Below the pieces are notes generated by a model. It made no database searches, was not told the origin of the DNA, and saw nothing but the letters and a program-made list of their open reading frames with translations. A program made the translations under genes and the position numbers. Below are positions 1 through 7,193 of a DNA stretch of 13,419 bases, piece by piece. The stretch is from JANNHP01 sp031404455 (GTDB lineage Bacteria > Planctomycetota > JAJSAM01 > JAJVHW01). Where the stretch lies: positions 1 through 13,419 of the forward strand of contig JANNHP010000019.1 of the NCBI GenBank assembly GCA_031404455.1, read 5' to 3'. Numbering within the stretch: position 1 is the stretch's first letter; every line of letters starts with the position of its first letter.

Positions 1-1690
1 TCTGGACGCTGCCCTTGCCGAACGTGCGCTCGCCCACGATCTTCGCCCGCCCGTGCATCTTGAGTGCGCCGGAGAGGATCTCGCTCGCCGACGCGGAGAA
101 GCCGTTGACGAGGACCGCGAGCGGCACCGACCGGCTCCACGGATCGCTCTGGCCGAGAGTCGTGTACGGCCGCTCGGGCGGACCGTTCTCGCCGGGGCGG
201 CCCTTCGTCTCGACGACGAGGCAGCCCTTCGGGAGCAGGTAGTCGGCCATCGTCTCGGCGACGCGCAGGAGGCCGCCGCCGTTCCAGCGCAGGTCGAGCA
301 CGACGCTCGTCGCGCCCTTCTCCTGGAGTCCCTTCGCCGCCTCGCGGAACTCGTTCGCGGTGTTCTGCGCGAAGCTGTCCACGTTGATGTATCCGACGTT
401 GCCGGGGAGCATCGTGGAGTAGACGGTCGGGACCTTGATGAGGGCGCGTGTGAGGGTCATGTCGCGCGTCTCGCGCCAGCCCGGCCGCGCCAGCGTGATG
501 ATCACCTGCGTGTTCGGCGGGCCCTTCAGGTGATGGATGATCTGGTCCATGTCCTCGCCCTGCGTGTCGAACTCGTTCGGCGGCTCGACGTTCTTGATGC
601 GCAGGATCCGGTCGCCGGGCTTGAGGTTCGCCTTCCACGCGGGGCTCCCGAACATCGGACGCGTGATCGAGAAGATGCCGTCGGAGTCGAAGCCGACGTA
701 GGCGCCGATCCCGCCGTACTCCTTGCTGAGGCCGTCGTTCCAGTTCTCGTGCTCCTCGGAGCTCTGGTAGACGGTGTGCGGGTCGCCGAGCGCCTCGACG
801 AGTCCGCGCGCCGCGCCCTCGGCGAGCTTCTTCTCGTCGAGCTTCGACGGATCGACGAACCGGTCGCGCAGCTTCTGCAGCGCGTCGGAGAGGAGCGCGT
901 CCATCGCCTTCACGCTGCTCGAGGCGGGCGGCTCGACCGGCTGCGCGGTCACCGGCGCGGTTCCGCGGGCGCCCGCGAACATCTCCTCGACTTCGCTCTT
1001 CTCGAGCAGCGCGCGCGCCAGGCGGCCCCGCGACGTGGGCTCGTTGCGGATCTGGGCGAGCACGATCTTCACGTCGGGGTTGAAGTCGCGGATCTCGGCG
1101 AGGGCGAGGGCGCCTTCGACGCGCGTGTCGAGGTCCTCGCTCCGGAGCAGTTCCTTCAGTCGCGTCTTCGCGTCGAGGTCCTTCGCGATCGCCCAGAGGG
1201 TCTTCGCGGCGGCCGCCCGCACGCGCGGGTCCATCGATTCGTCCAGCAGCTTCTTGATGCCGGCCTCGGTCGCCTCGTCGTCGCCGGCTTCCGCGATCAG
1301 CTCGATCGCGGCGATCTTCATCTCGGCTGGGGCGTCGGAGGCGGCCACCTTGAGCAGCGCCTCGGCCGCGCGGCCCGGCTCGCGGAGCGCGATGAGCACC
1401 CGCGCGAGCGCCACGCGTCCGAGCGGCGTCGCGTCGGGGAGGTTCCCGGCGTCGACGGCGAAGGAACTCGCCTTCTCCTTGTAGCTCGCGAGGCGCACGG
1501 CGTCGTTCCACGCGTCCCGCTCGGAAGTGGCGGTCGCCACCGATTCCGCGAGGGACTTGACATCCTGGTCCTTGGGCTCCTCGGCGTGAGCGGACGGTCC
1601 GCCTCCGGGCAGGACGACGAAGGCGAGGACGGCGGCGGCAAAGACGGTGGCGGCGAAGACGGCCGCTCGGAGGGACAGTTTGAACTTCAT
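1..1690 (-). CDS. S41 family C-terminal processing peptidase with HEAT-like N-terminal region and PDZ domain (3' end outside window)
   Basis: Exported serine protease of the CtpA/Prc (S41) family, which cleaves periplasmic proteins near their C-termini. Read on the minus strand from ATG at 1690, with AGGAGA at 1700-1695 as ribosome binding site, it gives 563 residues without a stop. Residues 1-36 form a signal peptide (basic start, long Ala/Val/Leu core, AHA before EEP). Residues about 88-235 are short Ala/Leu-rich helices resembling HEAT repeats. A PDZ domain lies at about 322-405 (YGGIGAYVGF, then LKPGDRILRI). The protease core contains DLRWNGGG (466-473), SASASEI (532-538) with the likely nucleophile Ser534, and TFGKGSVQ (556-563) with general base Lys559. 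In E. coli Prc an Asp lies 11 residues after the Ser; here that position is Met545, although Ser and Lys form the essential dyad. The last roughly 100 residues are missing because the window ends. It is divergent from the ComM-like gene. The family call is firm; the substrate is unknown. Confidence 0.93.
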   Translation of the reverse strand, partial: MKFKLSLRAAVFAATVFAAAVLAFVVLPGGGPSAHAEEPKDQDVKSLAESVATATSERDAWNDAVRLASYKEKASSFAVDAGNLPDATPLGRVALARVLIALREPGRAAEALLKVAASDAPAEMKIAAIELIAEAGDDEATEAGIKKLLDESMDPRVRAAAAKTLWAIAKDLDAKTRLKELLRSEDLDTRVEGALALAEIRDFNPDVKIVLAQIRNEPTSRGRLARALLEKSEVEEMFAGARGTAPVTAQPVEPPASSSVKAMDALLSDALQKLRDRFVDPSKLDEKKLAEGAARGLVEALGDPHTVYQSSEEHENWNDGLSKEYGGIGAYVGFDSDGIFSITRPMFGSPAWKANLKPGDRILRIKNVEPPNEFDTQGEDMDQIIHHLKGPPNTQVIITLARPGWRETRDMTLTRALIKVPTVYSTMLPGNVGYINVDSFAQNTANEFREAAKGLQEKGATSVVLDLRWNGGGLLRVAETMADYLLPKGCLVVETKGRPGENGPPERPYTTLGQSDPWSRSVPLAVLVNGFSASASEILSGALKMHGRAKIVGERTFGKGSVQ

Positions 1691-1876
1691 GGGGTCTCCT
1701 GCGGGGACGGCTTCTCCATCGGATCGACCGGCGGCCGCAACGTAACACGGCGCGCGCGTCGCGCCTTGGCACATCGAGCCCCGGATGACGCCTTTCGGCC
1801 CTCCGGCGGGACCTAGTGAGGGGTGGTCCGCGTCGGACTGCCATCTACCTGGCATCCCCTTGGACGGACGAAACCC
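1691..1876. promoter_or_regulatory. Divergent intergenic spacer, presumed promoters for the S41 protease and comM genes
   Basis: These 186 bp separate two divergent genes, so a promoter for each is expected here by position. I found no convincing -35/-10 pair on either strand. Visible structure: a perfect 6-bp stem GGCGCG/CGCGCC at 1749-1765 with a 5-base loop, and a small inverted repeat TGCCA-N6-TGGCA at 1839-1854, 22 bases before the comM start. Both are short enough to be chance in GC-rich DNA. An alternative GTG start for comM at 1823 would reduce the spacer to 132 bp. Confidence 0.35.
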
Positions 1877-3373
1877 ATGCTGGCGCGATGTCATTCTGCG
1901 TGCGTGAAGGGAGTGGACGGCGAGGCGACCGAGGTCGAGGTGCATCTGCGCAACTCGGAACCGCGCTTCGACGTGGTGGGCCTGCCGGACGCCGCGGGGC
2001 GCGAGGCGAGGGACCGCGTCCGCTCCGCCATCGTCGCGAGCGGCTACAAGTTCCCGCTCGGCCGGGTCCTCGTGAATCTCGCGCCCGCCGGCACGCGGAA
2101 GGTGGGTCCGGCGCACGACTTGCCGATCGCCGTGGGCATCCTCGCCGCGGCGGGTGTGCTGCCGCAGGGAGCGCTCGAGAATCAGCTCCTGTTCGGCGAA
2201 CTGGCGCTCGACGGGCGCCTGCGTCCGGTGACGGGCGCCTTCCTGCTCGCCTCGACCGCCGCGGCGCGAAGGCTCGACGGACTCCTCGTTCCACCAGCGA
2301 ACGGCGCCGAGGCGGCGCTCGCGGCCGGTTCGGGCGTCCGCGCGGTCGGAACGCTCGCCGACGCGGTCTCCTATCTCACCGGACGACTCGACCTGCGGCC
2401 GCTCGGACCAGCCGTTCCGGAGCTGCGCGCGAGCCACGGCCGCGACTTCGCCGAGGTGAAGGGGCAGGAGGCGGTGAAGCGCGCGCTCGTCGTCGCGGCG
2501 TCCGGAGGGCACAACGCCCTGCTGGTCGGCCCGCCCGGCGCGGGCAAGACGCTCCTCGCCGAGCGTTTCCCCGACATCCTCCCGGCGCTCGATCGCGAGG
2601 AGTCGCTCGAGGTCGCGCGGATCCGCAGCGCGGCGGGAATCCCCGTCCACGGCCTGCCGACGGTGCGGCCGCTCCGCTCGCCGTACTGCGGCGCGAGCGC
2701 CGCCGGCGTCCTCGGCGGCGGCAACCCGCCGAAGCCCGGCGATGCGTCACTCGCGCACCGTGGCGTCCTCTTCCTCGACGAACTGCCGCAGTTCCACGCC
2801 GACGTCCTCGACGGCCTTCGCCAACCGCTCGAGAGCGGCGAGATCTCGGTCTCGCGCGCGGCGGGACACCTCACGTTTCCGTCGCGCTTCCAACTGCTCG
2901 CAGCGATGAACCCCTGTCCGTGCGGCATGGGCTCCGGTCCGCGCTGCCGCTGCACGCCCGTCGCGCGGCAGCGCTACTGGAGCCGTCTCTCGGGGCCGCT
3001 CCTCGACCGGATCGACCTGCGCGTCTACGTCCCCGCGGTCCCATTCGCGGCGCTGCGCGACGCGCGGTCGGGTGCGTCGACGGATCAGATGTACGCCGAA
3101 GTTGCGGGCGCGCGCGCCGCGCAGTGGGAGAGATTCGGCGCGGCGCGGCTCAACGCGTCGCTGCGTCCGGGCGAACTGCGGAAGTCGTGCAGCGTGGACG
3201 GCGCCGCTGAGCGCCTGCTCGAGACGGCGTCGGCGTCCGGCGCGCTCTCCGCCCGCGGCGTCGGCCGCGTGCTCCGCGTCGCGCGGACGATCGCGGACCT
3301 AGCGGGCGCGGACGACATCGCGGAGGCGCACGTGCTCGAGGCGTTGCGCTGGCGCGTCGAGCCGCCGACGTAA
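1877..3373 (+). CDS. comM: ComM/YifB-type Mg-chelatase-like AAA+ ATPase
   Basis: 498-residue cytoplasmic AAA+ ATPase of the YifB/ComM family. ComM is known as a hexameric branch-migration helicase that helps integrate incoming DNA during natural transformation; the family also occurs in species not known to be competent. The N-terminal ChlI-like domain covers about 1-165 (EVEVHLRN, VGLPDAAGREARDRVRSA, VNLAPAG, HDLPIAVGIL). The ATPase has Walker A GPPGAGKT (218-225), Walker B VLFLDE (297-302), the family Cys cluster NPCPCG...CRCTP (345-361) and LLDRIDL. The C-terminal domain carries LSARG (457-461) and RVLRVARTIADLAG. Length matches E. coli YifB (about 506). ATG 1877 is chosen because MLARCHSACVKGV aligns with the family N-terminus; GTG 1823 would add 18 unusual residues. 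Only a weak GGACGGA (1862-1868) precedes it. The usual PHH after the ATPase Arg-Ser appears as PYC (269-271). It seems to be its own transcript. Confidence 0.93.
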   Translation: MLARCHSACVKGVDGEATEVEVHLRNSEPRFDVVGLPDAAGREARDRVRSAIVASGYKFPLGRVLVNLAPAGTRKVGPAHDLPIAVGILAAAGVLPQGALENQLLFGELALDGRLRPVTGAFLLASTAAARRLDGLLVPPANGAEAALAAGSGVRAVGTLADAVSYLTGRLDLRPLGPAVPELRASHGRDFAEVKGQEAVKRALVVAASGGHNALLVGPPGAGKTLLAERFPDILPALDREESLEVARIRSAAGIPVHGLPTVRPLRSPYCGASAAGVLGGGNPPKPGDASLAHRGVLFLDELPQFHADVLDGLRQPLESGEISVSRAAGHLTFPSRFQLLAAMNPCPCGMGSGPRCRCTPVARQRYWSRLSGPLLDRIDLRVYVPAVPFAALRDARSGASTDQMYAEVAGARAAQWERFGAARLNASLRPGELRKSCSVDGAAERLLETASASGALSARGVGRVLRVARTIADLAGADDIAEAHVLEALRWRVEPPT

Positions 3374-3420
3374 CGACGCGTCGCGTGCCGCGCGCCGCCT
3401 GAGACGGTACAACGTCGCCG
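3374..3420 (+). promoter_or_regulatory. Short spacer before the glycosyltransferase; possible leaderless promoter
   Basis: This 47-bp gap begins with the palindrome CGACGCGTCG (3374-3383) directly after the comM stop. No Shine-Dalgarno sequence precedes the ATG at 3421. A TACAAC hexamer at 3408-3413 sits 7 bases before that ATG, the distance at which a -10 element would place the transcript start on the start codon. No good -35 is visible. This is weak positional evidence for a leaderless mRNA; read-through from comM is equally possible. Confidence 0.2.
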
Positions 3421-4578
3421 ATGCGGATCGCCGTCGATGCACTGAGCGTCGTCCCCGGCGAGACGGGCGGCGGGGAGACGTACCTCGCCGGCCTGCTCGC
3501 CGCGATGGAGGACGCCGCCGCCGAACGCGGCCACGAGGTGGTCGTCCACTGCGCGCCCGAGACGGCGCGTCTCTTCCGCGAGCGCGGCGCGGTGCGGATC
3601 GTCACGCTGCCGATCGAGAACCGGAGCCGTCCGCGACGTCTCCTCTTCGAGCACCTGCGCTACTCGCGGCGTCTGCGCGACGACCGGATCGACGTGCTCT
3701 TCGCGCCGGGCAACGCACTGCCGCTGCGCCTGCCGTGCCCGGCGGTGCTCGGAGTCCAGAGCCTGCACTCGTTCCTCGTCCCGGAGGAGATGTCGAAGTT
3801 CCGCGTCGCCTACTTCCGGCGCATGGTGCCGATGTCGGCGAAGCGCGCGGCGCGCGTGCTCTGCGTCAGCGAGGATCTGCGGCGGACGCTCCTGCGCGTC
3901 GTGCCCGATCTCGACCCGGCGAAGGTCCGCGTCGTCCACGAGGGCGCGCCGACCGACATCGCTCGTGTCGACGACGCCGCGCGGGTCGCGTCGGTCTGCG
4001 CCGAGTTCGGGGTCGAGCCGGAGAAGTTCGTCCTCTTCGTGTCGAGCCTCAACCCGTTCAAGCGGCCGGAACGCGCCGTCGAAGCGATCGCGCGGATACG
4101 CGCCGAGCACGGTGAGGCGTGGCCGCTCGTCCTCGCGGGACGGGCCTCCGACGCGCACCGCGCGCGTGTCCTCGCCGCGGCCCGTGCGTGCGGCTCCGAG
4201 GACCTCGTGCGGATCGCGGGAACCGTCGATCGCGCGCGACTCGCGGCGCTCTACACCGCGGCGCGGGTCATGCTCTACCCGTCCACCGTGGAGACGTTCG
4301 GCCTGCCGCCGCTCGAAGCGATGGCGTGCGGCACTCCGGTCGTCGCCGCGGACCGAACGAGCATCCCGGAGATCGTCGGAGACGCGGCGCTCCTCGTCGA
4401 TCCGGACGACGTCGGTGCGTTCGCTGCGGGACTCGCGAGGACGCTCCACGACGACGCCCTCCGCGCCGATCTCATCGCGAAAGGCCGCGCGCGGATCGCG
4501 CTCTTCGACTGGCGGCGGGCGGCGAGGGAGACGCTCGACCTCCTCGAAGAGGCGGCGTCGGGCGCGCGGCGGCAGTAG
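3421..4578 (+). CDS. GT4 family glycosyltransferase (GT-B fold)
   Basis: 385-residue cytoplasmic glycosyltransferase of the GT-B, retaining GT4 type, which moves a sugar from a nucleotide donor to a lipid-linked or other acceptor. The N-terminal acceptor domain covers about 1-185 and begins MRIAVDAL with a Gly-rich loop GETGGGETY (13-21). The donor domain follows: SSLNPFKRPERAVEA (208-222, including the conserved basic pair), LVLAGR (236-241), VRIAGTV and the EX7E motif ETFGLPPLE (E291 to E299), then EAMACGTPVVAAD. Length is normal for the family. It starts 47 bases after comM with no clear ribosome binding site and ends 14 bases before the microprotein start. The donor sugar and acceptor cannot be read from the sequence. 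Being upstream of cofactor genes rather than inside the export cluster, its link to the polysaccharide made there is only possible. LPS or other glycan assembly are alternatives. Confidence 0.92.
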   Translation: MRIAVDALSVVPGETGGGETYLAGLLAAMEDAAAERGHEVVVHCAPETARLFRERGAVRIVTLPIENRSRPRRLLFEHLRYSRRLRDDRIDVLFAPGNALPLRLPCPAVLGVQSLHSFLVPEEMSKFRVAYFRRMVPMSAKRAARVLCVSEDLRRTLLRVVPDLDPAKVRVVHEGAPTDIARVDDAARVASVCAEFGVEPEKFVLFVSSLNPFKRPERAVEAIARIRAEHGEAWPLVLAGRASDAHRARVLAAARACGSEDLVRIAGTVDRARLAALYTAARVMLYPSTVETFGLPPLEAMACGTPVVAADRTSIPEIVGDAALLVDPDDVGAFAAGLARTLHDDALRADLIAKGRARIALFDWRRAARETLDLLEEAASGARRQ

Positions 4579-4592
4579 CATCCCGGCCGCTC

Positions 4593-4715
4593 ATGTGGCT
4601 GCTCCTCAACCTCCGCGCGGCCGAACCGGCGATCCTCGTCGCCGCGTGGCTCTTCCTCTTCGTCGCCGTGCCCGCGGGCTCCGTCGTCGCTTCCAAGGCG
4701 CGAAGGGCCCGATGA
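4593..4715 (+). CDS. Predicted 40-residue single-pass membrane microprotein, coupled to moaC
   Basis: A small frame fills the gap between the glycosyltransferase and moaC. It encodes 40 residues: MWLLLNLRAAEP, one hydrophobic helix at about 13-34 (Ala/Leu/Val/Phe/Trp), then the basic tail SKARRAR. The single helix with a positive C-terminus suggests an inner-membrane protein with its tail in the cytoplasm. Its TGA (4713-4715) overlaps the moaC ATG (4712-4714) as ATGA, like the next two junctions of this operon. It begins 14 bases after the preceding stop. Against it: there is no good Shine-Dalgarno before the ATG, and a frame this short can arise by chance. I recognise no family. It could also act as a leader peptide whose translation delivers ribosomes to moaC. 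No function is proposed. Confidence 0.5.
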   Translation: MWLLLNLRAAEPAILVAAWLFLFVAVPAGSVVASKARRAR

Positions 4716-5188
4716 GCCCGAAGGCCCGGCTGACGCACCTCGACGATTCCGGCCGCGCGCGGATGGTGGACGTCACGTCGAAGGACCGCACCGCGCGAGA
4801 GGCCACGGCGGAGGTCTTCGTCCGCTGCGGCCCGGCGACGATCGCGCTCGTCCGGGAGAAGAAGGTGCCGAAGGGCGACGTCCTCGCCGTCGCGCGGATC
4901 GCCGGGATCGCGGGCGCGAAGCAGACGCCGCAACTCGTGCCGCTCTGCCATCCGGTGTCGCTCACGGGAGTGGACGTGGACCTCGAGGTGCGCGACGACG
5001 GCATCGCGATCGTTGCGACCGCGCGCGCGCAGGACCGCACCGGCGTCGAGATGGAGGCGATGACCGCCGCAGGGGCCGCCGCGCTCGCCGTCTACGACAT
5101 GCTGAAGGCCGCCGAACGCGGCATCGAGATCGAGGGCTGGCGCCTGCTCCGGAAGTCCGGCGGACGGTCGGGCGAGTGGAAGAGATGA
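4712..5188 (+). CDS. moaC: Cyclic pyranopterin monophosphate synthase MoaC
   Basis: 158-residue cytoplasmic enzyme of molybdenum cofactor synthesis. It converts the (8S)-3',8-cyclo-7,8-dihydroguanosine triphosphate made by MoaA into cyclic pyranopterin monophosphate. Family signatures are complete: MVDVTSKDRTAREATAE (18-34), VPKGDVLAVARIAGIAGAK (52-70) with Lys54, LCHPVSLTGVDVD (78-90) with His80, DRTGVEMEAMTAA (108-120) and VYDMLKA (127-133). Asp129 and Lys132 of the last motif correspond to the E. coli catalytic Asp128/Lys131. Length matches the family (about 160). The ATG at 4712 follows GAAGGG (4702-4707) and overlaps the microprotein stop; its own TGA overlaps the next start as ATGA. MoaA, MoaD, MoaE and molybdoenzymes are not in the window and must be encoded elsewhere if the pathway works. 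Confidence 0.97.
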   Translation: MSPKARLTHLDDSGRARMVDVTSKDRTAREATAEVFVRCGPATIALVREKKVPKGDVLAVARIAGIAGAKQTPQLVPLCHPVSLTGVDVDLEVRDDGIAIVATARAQDRTGVEMEAMTAAGAAALAVYDMLKAAERGIEIEGWRLLRKSGGRSGEWKR

Positions 5189-5691
5189 GGGCCGCCGTCC
5201 TGACCGTCTCCGACCGTTCCTCGCGCGGCGAGCGCGCCGACGCTTCGGGCCCCGCGCTCCGCGACGCGCTCGCGGCGCTCGGGTTCGAAGTGACGCTCGC
5301 CCCGCCTGTCGCGGACGAACGCGCCGAGATCGCAGGGCGCTTGCGCGACCTCGCGGCGACGCACGACCTCGTCGTCACGACGGGCGGCACGGGGCTCTCG
5401 CCCCGCGACGTCACGCCCGAGGCGACGCGCGACGTCATCGATCGCGAGGCGCCCGGGTTCGCGGAGGAGATGCGGCGGCGCAGCGCGGCGGCGTTCCCGC
5501 GCGCGATGCTCTCGCGCGGCATCGCGGGGACGATCGGCCGCGCGCTCGTCCTCAACCTGCCGGGGAGTCCTTCGGGCGCGGTCGAGTGTCTCGGATACGT
5601 CGGTCCCGTGCTCGCGCACGCCGTGAAGGTGCTCGGCGGCGGCGTGCGCGACTGCAAGGACGACGCGCCGCGCGGGACTGAGATCCGATGA
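5185..5691 (+). CDS. Molybdopterin adenylyltransferase family protein (MoaB/MogA)
   Basis: 168-residue cytoplasmic protein of the MogA/MoaB family, which activates molybdopterin by adenylylation before metal insertion. Motifs: AAVLTVSDRSSRGE (3-16), VVTTGGTGLSPRDVTPEAT (63-81), EAPGFAEEMR (88-97) and LNLPGSPSGAVECL (123-136). Asp75 in SPRD and Asp44 match by position the Asp82 and Asp49 required in E. coli MogA. The ATG at 5185 is chosen because it overlaps the moaC stop (ATGA) and gives the usual N-terminus; an in-frame GTG at 5176 would add only three residues. Its stop overlaps the asd start as ATGA. MoaB and MogA cannot be separated by motif alone. As this lies next to moaC and no other copy is visible, MogA-like activity is the simple reading. 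Confidence 0.94.
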   Translation: MRAAVLTVSDRSSRGERADASGPALRDALAALGFEVTLAPPVADERAEIAGRLRDLAATHDLVVTTGGTGLSPRDVTPEATRDVIDREAPGFAEEMRRRSAAAFPRAMLSRGIAGTIGRALVLNLPGSPSGAVECLGYVGPVLAHAVKVLGGGVRDCKDDAPRGTEIR

Positions 5692-6704
5692 GCCGCAAGC
5701 TGACGGTGTCGGTCGCGGGCGCGACGGGCGCGGTGGGGGAGGAACTCCTGCGCCTCCTCGACGTGCGCGACTTCCCGGTCGCGGGTCTGAAACTCCTCGC
5801 GTCGTCGCGTTCGGCCGGGACGACGCTGCGGTTCCGCGGCGAAGATTTCCCGGTCGAGGAACTCACCGACGCGAGCTTCCGCGGCGTGGACCTCGCGTTC
5901 TTCTCGTGCGGCGCGGAGCGAAGCCGAAGGTTCGCGCCCGCGGCACGCGCGGCGGGCACGGTCATCATCGACAACTCGAGCGCCTTCCGCATGGACCCGG
6001 GCGTCCCGCTCGTCGTCCCGGAGATCAACCCCGACGCCGCGGCCGCGCACCGCGGCGTGCTCGCGGTCCCGAACTGCACGACCATCGTCTTCCTCATGGC
6101 GGCGGCGCCGCTCCACCGCGAGGCGAAGCTCCGTCGCGCCGTCGTCAGCTCGTACCAGGCGACCTCCGGCGCGGGCCGCGCGGCGATGGAGGAGTACGAC
6201 GAGCAGGTGCGGCAGTCGGTGCGGGGCGAAGCGCTCACGCGGCGCGTCCTGCCGCGCGTCATCCACGGCAACGTGGTGCCGCAGGTGGACGTGTTCCTTC
6301 CCGAGGGCGACACCAAGGAGGAGCGCAAGCTCCACGACGAGACGCGGAAGATCCTCGGCGACGCCGAGGTGTCCGTCGCGGCGACGTGCGTGCGCGTTCC
6401 GGTGCGGCGGGCGCACTCGGTCGCCGCGTCGCTCGAGTTCGAGAGACCCCTGTCACCGGAACGGGCGCGCGAGATCCTCCGCACGTCGCCGGGAGTTGTC
6501 GTCGTGGACGGCGGCGAGCCCACGGTCTACCCTACGCCCCTCGACGTGTCGGGAAGTCTCGACGTCCACGTGGGACGCATCCGGGCCGACGCGACGTGCC
6601 GGAACGGAATCCTGCTCTGGTCGGTGGGCGACCAGTTGCTCAAGGGCGCTGCCTGGAACGCGCTGCAGATCGCGGAACTGCTGATCGGGAGGGCGCAGCT
6701 TTGA
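5688..6704 (+). CDS. asd: Aspartate-semialdehyde dehydrogenase
   Basis: 338-residue cytoplasmic enzyme that reduces L-aspartyl-4-phosphate with NADPH to L-aspartate 4-semialdehyde, the branch point to lysine/diaminopimelate, threonine, methionine and isoleucine. The NADP-binding motif is VAGATGAVGEELLRLL (9-24). Other signatures: SSRSAG (39-44), FSCGAERS (72-79), IIDNSSAFRMD (93-103), VPNCTT (127-132) with nucleophile Cys130, SSYQATSGAGR (154-164) with Gln157, and RVPVRRAHSVAASLEFE (236-252) with His243 as acid/base. Length is typical of the shorter, Gram-positive-like Asd group (330-350) rather than the enterobacterial one (about 367). Its ATG overlaps the preceding stop (ATGA), and its TGA overlaps the accB TTG start. 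Its placement between cofactor and fatty-acid genes suggests co-transcription for growth rather than one pathway. Confidence 0.97.
   Translation: MSRKLTVSVAGATGAVGEELLRLLDVRDFPVAGLKLLASSRSAGTTLRFRGEDFPVEELTDASFRGVDLAFFSCGAERSRRFAPAARAAGTVIIDNSSAFRMDPGVPLVVPEINPDAAAAHRGVLAVPNCTTIVFLMAAAPLHREAKLRRAVVSSYQATSGAGRAAMEEYDEQVRQSVRGEALTRRVLPRVIHGNVVPQVDVFLPEGDTKEERKLHDETRKILGDAEVSVAATCVRVPVRRAHSVAASLEFERPLSPERAREILRTSPGVVVVDGGEPTVYPTPLDVSGSLDVHVGRIRADATCRNGILLWSVGDQLLKGAAWNALQIAELLIGRAQL
6687..6693 (+). promoter_or_regulatory. Ribosome binding site supporting the TTG start of accB
   Basis: GGGAGGG lies 7 bases before TTG 6701, within the 3' end of asd. The strong match and ideal spacing make this TTG the most likely accB start, ahead of the first in-frame ATG at 6764, which would remove the conserved N-terminal segment. 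Confidence 0.6.
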
Positions 6705-7180
6705 GCGACGACAAGGTGAAGAAGGGCCTCGATCTCGCGGAGCTGAAGCGCCTCGTGGCGCTCATGCGCGCGAACGACCTCGTCGAGGTCGAGATGGAGG
6801 AGGAGGGCCGGCGCGTCCGGGTCGTGCGCGGGGGGCCGGCGGCGGCGCCGGTCGTCGTCGCGCATCCCGCGGCCCCTGTCGCGGCGCCCGCGCCGGCGGC
6901 CGCGGGCAAGCCCGCGAAGGAATCGCGGGGGATCGAGATCCCGTCGCCGATGGTCGGCACCTTCTACCGCTCGCCGTCGCCGGACGCGTCGCCCTACGTC
7001 GAGGTCGGCGACCGCATCGGCAAGGACTCGCCCGTCTGCATCGTCGAGGCGATGAAGGTGATGAACGAGATCAAGGCCGAGGTCGAGGGCGAGATCCTCG
7101 AGATCCTCGTGCAGAACGGTGAGCCCGTGGAGTTCGGGCAGCCGCTCTTCCTCGTGCGGCCCTCGGGCGGCGCCGGGTAG
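6701..7180 (+). CDS. accB: Acetyl-CoA carboxylase biotin carboxyl carrier protein
   Basis: 159-residue carrier subunit of acetyl-CoA carboxylase. Biotin attached to its lysine takes carboxylate from the AccC site to the AccA/AccD carboxyltransferase, the first committed step of fatty acid synthesis. The N-terminal helix-rich segment covers 1-43 (LDLAELKRLVALMRANDLVEVEME). A flexible Ala/Pro linker follows (44-72). The biotinyl domain is at 77-154 (IEIPSPMVGTFYRSPSP, then the EAMKVMNEI motif with Lys119 as biotinylation site). Length is close to E. coli AccB (156). Translation most likely begins at TTG 6701, whose last two bases belong to the asd stop codon (TTGA); GGGAGGG sits 7 bases upstream. 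accC follows 13 bases later. In E. coli AccB controls its own operon; the weak start here may limit expression. Confidence 0.95.
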   Translation: MSDDKVKKGLDLAELKRLVALMRANDLVEVEMEEEGRRVRVVRGGPAAAPVVVAHPAAPVAAPAPAAAGKPAKESRGIEIPSPMVGTFYRSPSPDASPYVEVGDRIGKDSPVCIVEAMKVMNEIKAEVEGEILEILVQNGEPVEFGQPLFLVRPSGGAG

Positions 7181-7193
7181 ACGGGGCGGCGGC

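Noticed and set aside
53..1816. A 587-codon plus-strand open frame
   Set aside because: It is antisense to the S41 protease, which has a signal peptide, PDZ and catalytic motifs; the frame's product is low-complexity Arg/Leu/Glu-rich.
1816..3210. A 464-codon plus-strand frame overlapping comM
   Set aside because: It is a shifted reading of comM with extreme Arg content and no motif.
3085..4581. A 498-codon minus-strand open frame
   Set aside because: It opposes the ComM C-terminus and the GT4 gene, both with complete family motifs; no recognisable domain.
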